64,000 bases of DNA from an uncultured Caldilineaceae bacterium. Lineage in GTDB: Bacteria > Chloroflexota > Anaerolineae > Caldilineales > Caldilineaceae. How positions within the stretch are numbered: position 1 is the stretch's first letter; each line of letters opens with the position of its first letter. The notes below the pieces were generated by a model. That model was not told where the DNA came from and made no database searches. It worked only from the letters and a program-made list of their open reading frames with translations. The translations under genes and the position numbers were made by a program. Location: positions 4,486,722 to 4,550,721 of the forward strand of contig OY282381.1 of NCBI GenBank assembly GCA_958295915.1, given 5' to 3'. Shown piece by piece: positions 57,715 to 64,000 of this stretch.

Positions 57715-60700
57715 TGCGCGCCATTTTCTCTATCAGACCGGACCCGCCCATGTTTCAGCTCAAAGCCACACACAAAGTCGTCAAAGACTACTTCGCCGAG
57801 ATAAACAGACTGACCCGGCTCGGCCTCGTGCACGAGGGCGCGGTGGCCCCCGCCTTCGCCAATCTCCTGCGCGCGGCCGCCCAACCCTTCGGCTGGACGC
57901 TGGCCGAGCAGTACGCCCGCAAGCCGCGCGGCGACCGCACGATCCGCATCGACGGCGCGCTGCTGGACAGCTTCAAGCTGGCCCATGGCTACTGGGAGGC
58001 CAAGGACAGCGCCGACGACCTGGATGTGGAGATACGCCGGAAGCTGGCGGCCGGCTATCCCGATGACAATATCCTCTTCCAGGCCCCCGACCGCATGGTC
58101 GTAATCCAGCAGGGGCAACGGGTGTGGGACAGCCCTATCGGGGAGGCGGATGCGCTCATCGCCGGGCTGCGGGTCTTCTTCGCCTACCGGCCGCCGGCCT
58201 TTGCCGACTGGCAGCAGGCCGTGGAGGAGTTCAAAGCGGTAGTGCCGGAACTGGCTGCGGCTCTGCTGTCTCTGATCGAAGGGGAGCGTCGCGACAATCC
58301 GGTCTTTATCGAGGCCTTCGGCCGCTTCGCGGATCTGTGTCGCGAGGCCATCAACCCCCACATATCGGATCAGGCGGTGGAGGAGATGTTGATCCAGCAC
58401 CTGCTGACCGAGCGCATCTTCCGGCGCGTCTTCAACAACCCGGACTTTGTGGCGCGCAACGTGATCGCCCGCGAGATCGAAGAGGTGGCGCGCGCGTTGA
58501 CCAGCCAGCGCTTCAGCCGTCACGAGTTTTTCCGTCCCCTGGCTCGCTTCTACGCCGCCATCGAAACCACAGCCGCCGCCATCGACGACTTTTCCGAGAA
58601 GCAGGGCTTTCTCAACACCGTCTACGAGAATTTCTTTCAGGGTTTTTCTGTCAGAGTGGCCGACACGCACGGCATCGTCTACACGCCGCAGCCGATCGTC
58701 GACTTTATGGTGCGATCGGTGGAGGCCTTACTGCGCCGCGAGTTTGACCGCTCTCTGGCCGATGTGGGCGTCCATCTGCTGGATCCCTTCGTGGGCACGG
58801 GCAACTTCATCCTGCGCGTCATGCGCCATATCCAGGAGATGGGCAAACTCGCCCGTCTGCCCGACAAGTACGCGCGTGAGCTGCACTGCAACGAAGTGCT
58901 GCTGCTGCCGTACTACATCGCGGCCCTGAACATCGAGCATGAATACTACGATCTGACCGGCCAGTACGCGCCCTTCGGCGGCATCTGTCTGGTGGACACC
59001 TTCGAGCTGGCCGAGGATATCCAACTCAGCTTCCTGACGCTGGAGAACAGCGAACGGGTGCGGTCTCAGCAGGGACAGGATATCACCGTCATCATCGGCA
59101 ATCCGCCCTACAACATCGGACAGGTCAACGAGAACGACAACAACCGCAACCGCACATACCCTGTTATCGACCGGCGGGTGGCGGACACCTACGCCAAAGC
59201 ATCGCAAGCCACTCTCAAGAAAGCCATCTCTGACCCGTATGTCAAAGCGATACGCTGGGCAGCGGATCGGATAGGCGAGGAGGGGATTGTCGCCTTCGTG
59301 ACCAACAACGGCTTTCTCGACGGCGTGGCGTTTGATGGCATGAGAAAATGTCTTGCAGACGATTTCGACGCCATCTACATTCTCGATCTGAGTGGGAACG
59401 TACGCAAGAATCCAAAGCTTTCAGGCACAACGCACAACGTCTTTGGGATTCAGGTGGGTGTCAGCATCAATTTTTTCGTCAAAAGGCGCGACAAAGCAAA
59501 TGCTCAAGCTGAAATCTTCTACGCGCGTGTCGATGAGTTGTGGCGCAAGGAAGAGAAGTATCGTTATCTCGATGCAAAGGAGCAGTACCGCAACATCGAA
59601 TGGCAGCCGATAACGCCGGACAAGCGGCACACCTGGCTGACCGAGGGACTCCACGCCGAGTTTGAGACCTTTATGCCGCTGGGAAGCAAGGAAGCGAAGG
59701 CGGCAAAAGGCGAGGCGGTGGATGTGATTTTTAAGGTGTATAGTCTCGGTGTCAATACGGCCCGTGATGCCTGGGCGCACAACTTCAGCCGCGACGCGCT
59801 CACAGAGAACATGCAGCGGATGATCGATTTCTACAATGAACAAGTGTTCAAGTGGGAACGGCAGGCAAATCAGAATGCAAACGTCGATGATTTTGTGGTC
59901 TATGATGGCAAGAAAATCGGTTGGACGTACAGGCTTAAACAGGACTTGAAAAGAGGGAAAATCGCTGATTTTTCGCAAGAAAAGCTGAGGGCATCACTCT
60001 ATCGTCCGTTCATGAAATCAAACTTTTACTTTGACCGGATGATGAATGAACGTGTATACGTTTTCCCATCCATCTTCCCCACAGCGGAGACAGAAACGGA
60101 AAATCGGGTAATTTGTGTCAATATCACGCGAGAAAAACCTTTTACCTGTCTCATCGCTAATTGCATTCCCGACCTTGTGGCGCCAGGCGGTTTTGGCTCC
60201 CCAGGGCAATGCTTCCCCTTCTACACCTACGACGAGGACGGGACAAACCGGCGCGAGAACATCACCGATTGGGCCTTGGCGCAGTTCCGCGCGCGCTACC
60301 GCGACGACACAATCAGCAAATGGGATATCTTCCATTCCATCTACGCCATCCTGCACCATCCGCGCTACCGTGAGCGCTACCAGGCCAACCTCAAGCGGGA
60401 ACTGCCGCGCATCCCCTATCCTGAAAATCCCGATAATCCCGTGAATCCTGATCATTTTCGGGCCTTTGCCCAAGCCGGCGCGCGCCTGGCCGAGATCCAC
60501 GTCGGCTATGAAGAGATGCCCGCCTATCCGCTCGACATGACAGAGACGGCGGGTCAGTCCCTCGATTGGCGCGTCGAGAAGATGCGCCTCTCCAAAGACA
60601 AAACACAGCTCCGCTACAACGACTTCCTGACACTCGCTGGAATTCCATCAAAAGCCTTTGCCTATCGACTGGGCAACCGCTCGGCCCTGGAGTGGATCAT

Positions 60701-60863
60701 CGACCAGTACCGCCTCAAGACCGACAGACGCAGCGGCATCGTCAACGACCCCAACCGCGCCGATGACCCGCAGTACATCGTCAATCTGATCGGCAAAGTG
60801 ATCAGCGTAAGTTTAGAGACGGTGAAGATAGTAGAGAGCTTGCCGGCGTTGAGGACGATTTGA
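57714..60863 (+). CDS. Type IIG/ISP-like restriction-modification enzyme
   Basis: 1049 aa. The N-terminal ~170 residues carry LLDSFKLAHGYWEAKDS, an Asp...ExK arrangement like a PD-(D/E)xK nuclease (Glu about residue 95). The N6-adenine methylase domain follows: LLDPFVGTGNFI at about residue 354 (SAM motif I) and IIGNPPYN at about 463 (motif IV), with THGIVYTPQPIVDFM ahead of it. The C-terminal ~450 residues should include the target-recognition part. No ATPase/helicase motor lies between nuclease and methylase, so it differs from full type ISP enzymes (LlaBIII) and looks like a compact one-polypeptide enzyme. The ATG at 57714 overlaps the previous stop (TGATG); ATG 57750 is possible. Confidence 0.87.
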   Translation: MRAIFSIRPDPPMFQLKATHKVVKDYFAEINRLTRLGLVHEGAVAPAFANLLRAAAQPFGWTLAEQYARKPRGDRTIRIDGALLDSFKLAHGYWEAKDSADDLDVEIRRKLAAGYPDDNILFQAPDRMVVIQQGQRVWDSPIGEADALIAGLRVFFAYRPPAFADWQQAVEEFKAVVPELAAALLSLIEGERRDNPVFIEAFGRFADLCREAINPHISDQAVEEMLIQHLLTERIFRRVFNNPDFVARNVIAREIEEVARALTSQRFSRHEFFRPLARFYAAIETTAAAIDDFSEKQGFLNTVYENFFQGFSVRVADTHGIVYTPQPIVDFMVRSVEALLRREFDRSLADVGVHLLDPFVGTGNFILRVMRHIQEMGKLARLPDKYARELHCNEVLLLPYYIAALNIEHEYYDLTGQYAPFGGICLVDTFELAEDIQLSFLTLENSERVRSQQGQDITVIIGNPPYNIGQVNENDNNRNRTYPVIDRRVADTYAKASQATLKKAISDPYVKAIRWAADRIGEEGIVAFVTNNGFLDGVAFDGMRKCLADDFDAIYILDLSGNVRKNPKLSGTTHNVFGIQVGVSINFFVKRRDKANAQAEIFYARVDELWRKEEKYRYLDAKEQYRNIEWQPITPDKRHTWLTEGLHAEFETFMPLGSKEAKAAKGEAVDVIFKVYSLGVNTARDAWAHNFSRDALTENMQRMIDFYNEQVFKWERQANQNANVDDFVVYDGKKIGWTYRLKQDLKRGKIADFSQEKLRASLYRPFMKSNFYFDRMMNERVYVFPSIFPTAETETENRVICVNITREKPFTCLIANCIPDLVAPGGFGSPGQCFPFYTYDEDGTNRRENITDWALAQFRARYRDDTISKWDIFHSIYAILHHPRYRERYQANLKRELPRIPYPENPDNPVNPDHFRAFAQAGARLAEIHVGYEEMPAYPLDMTETAGQSLDWRVEKMRLSKDKTQLRYNDFLTLAGIPSKAFAYRLGNRSALEWIIDQYRLKTDRRSGIVNDPNRADDPQYIVNLIGKVISVSLETVKIVESLPALRTI

Positions 60864-60865
60864 AA

Positions 60866-60948
60866 AACGCAATGTCGCGGAGACGCCAGGAACTCCCTGG
60901 TTTTCCTTTGCGCCTTTGCGTCCTGGCGACATTGCGTTGCTTTCTGGA
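60866..60948. repeat. Inverted-repeat element after the restriction-methylase
   Basis: Perfect 13-bp arms AACGCAATGTCGC/GCGACATTGCGTT border a middle with GGAGACGCCAGG and CGTCCTGGC. The right part resembles 44052-44093, and the left arm resembles the direct repeats around the WecA/TagO gene. Confidence 0.8.
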
Positions 60949-60975
60949 GACCGTTCGCTATACCCCCTCACATGC

Positions 60976-63900
60976 TCACTCATAGCGTAACGCCTCGGCC
61001 GGATAGATGCGCGTTGCCTGCCAGGCGGGCAGAATCGTCGCCAATAGCGAGAGCAACCAGGCCGCCAGCAGCATCCCACCAATCGCGAGCCAGGGCGTTG
61101 GAAAGCTCTGCTGCGTGGCCAGGCCGTAAGCCTGGCCGATGGTCTTGTCGCCCAGAATCAGACCGGTGATCCCCCCCACCAGAATGCCCGTGAGGGCGAT
61201 GAAATTGGCCTCCAATACAAAGAGCAGCGCAACCGTGCCGGGCCGGTAGCCGATGGCGCGCAGCACACCGATCTGCTGCCGGCGTTCCACAACCGTGCGG
61301 CTGCTGATCACCCCCAGGCCGGCGATGCCCACCACAAGCCCCAGGGCCAGAAATCCCTGAAACAGCCCCAGAATCCCCCGGATCACCGCCTGACCGGCAG
61401 AGAATAGAGCGGATGTGGGGGTGGCGTTGAAGCCGCTGCTCAGCATCGCCCGCTCCAAGGCCTGGGCCGTGGCCTCCACCGACACACCCGGCGCGGCTTT
61501 GGCGTAAAAACGCCTCGGGCTCAACGGTTCGCCGTTGAGAATATCCAGGACCTGCCGGTTCATCTGTACGCTGCCCTCGGCTAAGGTCTCGTTATCGTCG
61601 AGTACGCCGATAATCTGCACTGTATGGGTGATCGGTTCGGCGCTGGCCGCGTCAGGCCGGGAGCGGGTCAACGAGAATTCTGCCCCCGCAGAGCCGATAT
61701 CAATACTGCCTGAGGTCTGTGATGTGGATCTCAGTTCAAGCGCCACGCGAGGAATGACGCCGCCCTCTTCCAAAAAGAATCCGCCTAGTCGCGCGCCAAA
61801 GAATCTGCCTGGTCGCGCATCGGTAGTGGACGGCTCTTCAGCGGAGCGCGGCGAACGTCTCACCCACATTTCTGAGACCACCGCCACATCGTCCCGTTCA
61901 GCCAGGGCCTGCCAAACGTCCTCGTCGCTATCAAAGCCTTCGGCCCGCATCTGGAAGCCGTAATGCTGTCTGGCCTGCTTTATATAGCCGTCATCTAGGC
62001 CGGCGAATGGAATCGTGAAGAATTGTGAAGAGATTCCCGACGGAGGTTCGATTTGGCGGCCGTCGACCGGCAACCAAGACACGGAGCCGAGAACCGCTAC
62101 CTGTTCCCTGGGAAAATCCAACCGCGTAGCCGCTTCGGCAGCAATGTCCGTCACCGGATCGAAGAAGCTGAGCAGACCCGGCTGCAGGACAATATCAAAA
62201 CCAGCCGTGCGCTCCTCGCTCGGCTCCGTCACCACCTCCGTGGCGCGGATGACGACGCTCATCACCGTCACAGCCGTGATAACCATAGCGAAGAGCAGCA
62301 TGGCTACCCCCGTGCGGAAGCGGTTGTCGAGGGGGTAAGCGACCGCGGTTTTCAGCACCGGCGTCAGCGGCCCGATGCCGCCGACCAGCCGGATGAAGCC
62401 GCCGGCGATGCTGTCGGCATTGAACATGACCACCACGATCGCGCCGATAATGATCAACGGCCCGCTCAAAGCGAACGCGAGCAGCGAGAAGGCGGGGTTT
62501 TGGTCAAAGAAAGGGTTATCGCGGCCGACAAGCGTATGCCAGGGCACAGCCCACAGAGCCAGCAGCCCCGTACCGACCAGCGTGTACACCAGCCGCTGGC
62601 GCAAGGCCGCCCGCCCGCGCGTCCACCTGCTGCTCAGCCAGCCGCCGCCCCAGGCAACGCCCAACAGCAGCAGCGTCCCGCCGATAAGCGCAACCGTCTG
62701 CCCGTGCTCGCGCCCCAGCCAAATGACGTATGAGGCGACGCCGATCAGCAGCAGCAGCCCCAGCCCTCGCAGCGCGCGCTGTATGCCCCCCTGTCGCTTT
62801 CCCCGGGCCGCGTCAGGCAAATTGCGAATGGCGGCGACGATATTCAGCCGGCTGACGTTCCAGGAGGCGACGGTCACCACAGCAAAGGTGAGGATGACGC
62901 CGAGGCAGTAGGCGGTGACAAGCGAGGTGGGCGCGACGGCCCAGCGAAAGCCGAAGGGCAGAGACCGGCTGCTCACCTGTTGGCTCAGATTGCTGAAAAG
63001 ACCGCTCAGAAAACCGATCATCCCATACGAGACCAGCAGACCAAGCCCTAGCCCCACCAGCGCGGCGGCCAGATCATAGAGCATCCCCTCTGTGACGAAC
63101 ATCTGCACCAGATGAATTCGCCGCATCCCTACCGCGCGGGCGATGCCCAACTCGCTGCGCCGTTCCGCGGCCATCATCACGAATATGAGGAAGATCAGCA
63201 GCACGCCGGCGAAGATCGAAAGGATGCCAAAGCTGGAAAAGATGGCGCCGAAGGCAATGCCGGCCACATCCGCCGCCTGCGCCACGAACCGCTTGTTCAG
63301 GAGAGCGAGCACGTAGAAATCGTTGATATCCCCCAGAGCCGCGTTCAGCGCCCGCGAGTCTTCAGCGCCAAGGGGCAAATCCCCGAGCCATGTCTGAACG
63401 CCTGGGTGGCTGAGGGCAGCCCGCAACGTCATCCCGGCCTCTTCGAAGCCATTCTCCTCGGAGATGGCGGCGACAAGCGCGGCGATGTGCTCTTCGAAAT
63501 TCGCGCTTTGCGATATCGTTTCGAAAAAATCGACGATAAACTGAGGCGCGCCATCCGTTTCAACGTTTGGATTGGAGGCGTTGGGCGCTTCCCGCCGAAT
63601 GACCTCGGCCACTTCCGTTTTGCGCAGAATTTTCAGAACTTCGGCCAGCCGGTCTTCGTTGAGAGACAGCGCGCGCAGCCGTTCGGTCACCACATCGGTA
63701 TGGACCATCCCGCTGATCTCATCTCCAGTGTTGGAGATGAGAATGTTGTTGATGCGCTCCGGCATAAAAAGCAGTTTCTGGGCCTCGTCCGTATGCATCA
63801 TCACCACAGGCAGGATCGCGCCCAGAGGGCCAGACTCCTCAACCACAGCCCGCACCCGATAGGGCACAGGAATCGGGCCGATGAAGATCTCCAGCAGATC

Positions 63901-64000
63901 GCCCACGCGGGCGTTGAGCTGCAGAGCGCCCAGCCGGTTCAGGTAGATATCCCCCTGTCGCAGTTGCAGCCCGTACTGATTGAGGGTCCTGTCGATCTCC
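60976..64000 (-). CDS. FtsX-type ABC transporter permease (5' end beyond the window)
   Basis: More than 1000 aa are encoded; the frame runs to the right edge without a start, so the gene is partial. Two FtsX/MacB-type permease modules are seen: FVMMAAERRSELGIARAVGM with flanking helices near the middle, and VVERRQQIGVLRAIGYRPGT followed by helices at the C-terminus ending in ILPAWQATRIYPAEALRYE. Further helices lie between them. About ten membrane helices and large periplasmic loops are expected. The usual job is lipoprotein or macrolide export, or cell-wall hydrolase control, with a separate ATPase that would lie upstream outside the window. In the periplasmic loop near 61770-61830 a GRFFGARLGGFF segment suggests a short duplication. 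Confidence 0.9.
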   Translation of the reverse strand, partial: EIDRTLNQYGLQLRQGDIYLNRLGALQLNARVGDLLEIFIGPIPVPYRVRAVVEESGPLGAILPVVMMHTDEAQKLLFMPERINNILISNTGDEISGMVHTDVVTERLRALSLNEDRLAEVLKILRKTEVAEVIRREAPNASNPNVETDGAPQFIVDFFETISQSANFEEHIAALVAAISEENGFEEAGMTLRAALSHPGVQTWLGDLPLGAEDSRALNAALGDINDFYVLALLNKRFVAQAADVAGIAFGAIFSSFGILSIFAGVLLIFLIFVMMAAERRSELGIARAVGMRRIHLVQMFVTEGMLYDLAAALVGLGLGLLVSYGMIGFLSGLFSNLSQQVSSRSLPFGFRWAVAPTSLVTAYCLGVILTFAVVTVASWNVSRLNIVAAIRNLPDAARGKRQGGIQRALRGLGLLLLIGVASYVIWLGREHGQTVALIGGTLLLLGVAWGGGWLSSRWTRGRAALRQRLVYTLVGTGLLALWAVPWHTLVGRDNPFFDQNPAFSLLAFALSGPLIIIGAIVVVMFNADSIAGGFIRLVGGIGPLTPVLKTAVAYPLDNRFRTGVAMLLFAMVITAVTVMSVVIRATEVVTEPSEERTAGFDIVLQPGLLSFFDPVTDIAAEAATRLDFPREQVAVLGSVSWLPVDGRQIEPPSGISSQFFTIPFAGLDDGYIKQARQHYGFQMRAEGFDSDEDVWQALAERDDVAVVSEMWVRRSPRSAEEPSTTDARPGRFFGARLGGFFLEEGGVIPRVALELRSTSQTSGSIDIGSAGAEFSLTRSRPDAASAEPITHTVQIIGVLDDNETLAEGSVQMNRQVLDILNGEPLSPRRFYAKAAPGVSVEATAQALERAMLSSGFNATPTSALFSAGQAVIRGILGLFQGFLALGLVVGIAGLGVISSRTVVERRQQIGVLRAIGYRPGTVALLFVLEANFIALTGILVGGITGLILGDKTIGQAYGLATQQSFPTPWLAIGGMLLAAWLLSLLATILPAWQATRIYPAEALRYE

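Overview
This window looks like a chromosomal segment of a Chloroflexota bacterium, most likely from the Anaerolineae/Caldilineae side. That placement is inference from gene content and style: high-GC coding DNA, a mevalonate kinase, a large lipoprotein alpha-2-macroglobulin, many short intergenic palindromic repeats, and small catabolic cassettes (Gfo/Idh, MR/MLE, ThDP enzyme). There is no rRNA, CRISPR array, transposase or integrase. One tRNA-Leu(CAA) is present.

Layout. (1) 102-4364: a minus-strand RHS polymorphic-toxin locus. An RHS core protein ends in a lower-GC tip carrying an HELAH zinc-peptidase motif. A membrane-anchored protein lies 14 bp downstream, in the usual place of an immunity gene. 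The RHS N-terminus (signal peptide plus a tail-fibre-like motif) is out of frame with the core. (2) 4539-13405: HDAC-fold deacetylase, glycerophosphodiesterase and mevalonate kinase on plus; a tight glycogen synthase-like/glgB/nagA operon on minus. (3) 13708-22886: CDP-alcohol phosphatidyltransferase, D-threonine aldolase-like enzyme, a tail-anchored protein with four cyclic-nucleotide-binding domains, tRNA-Leu, an ECF sigma factor, mutM, a YtxH-like protein, a double-PspC membrane protein and a Gfo/Idh oxidoreductase. (4) 23190-34913: ThDP enzyme, UvrD-type helicase, Wzy/O-antigen-ligase protein with TPRs, WecA/TagO-type transferase, lipoprotein cyclophilin and VTT-domain protein. (5) 34953-50568: 2100-aa alpha-2-macroglobulin; then a minus-strand run of coaBC, MR/MLE enzyme, a DHH-CBS-CBS-CCA-adding fusion, an 8-oxoguanine deaminase-like amidohydrolase, a conserved unknown and an alpha-oxoamine synthase. 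(6) 50760-60863: YheT-like hydrolase, rfbD and a GT2; a minus cluster of GNAT protein, two small membrane proteins and mnmA; then a plus pair of FmdE-like protein and a one-polypeptide type IIG/ISP-like restriction-methylase. (7) 60976-64000: a large FtsX-type ABC permease running off the right edge.

How the parts fit. Envelope and polysaccharide functions dominate: WecA-type initiation, Wzy ligase, rfbD, GT2, CDP-alcohol transferase, A2M, VTT, PspC and FtsX. Glycogen synthesis and amino-sugar recycling form one operon. Defence or conflict functions are the RHS pair, the A2M protease trap and the restriction-methylase.

The most unusual signal is not a single gene. Short palindromic repeats shared between intergenic regions are also found in frame inside conserved enzymes (mutM, the CCA-adding enzyme, coaBC, the glycogen synthase-like gene and alpha-2-macroglobulin), and others form the ends of several proteins. 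This resembles the Rickettsia palindromic elements but seems to involve several unrelated repeat families.
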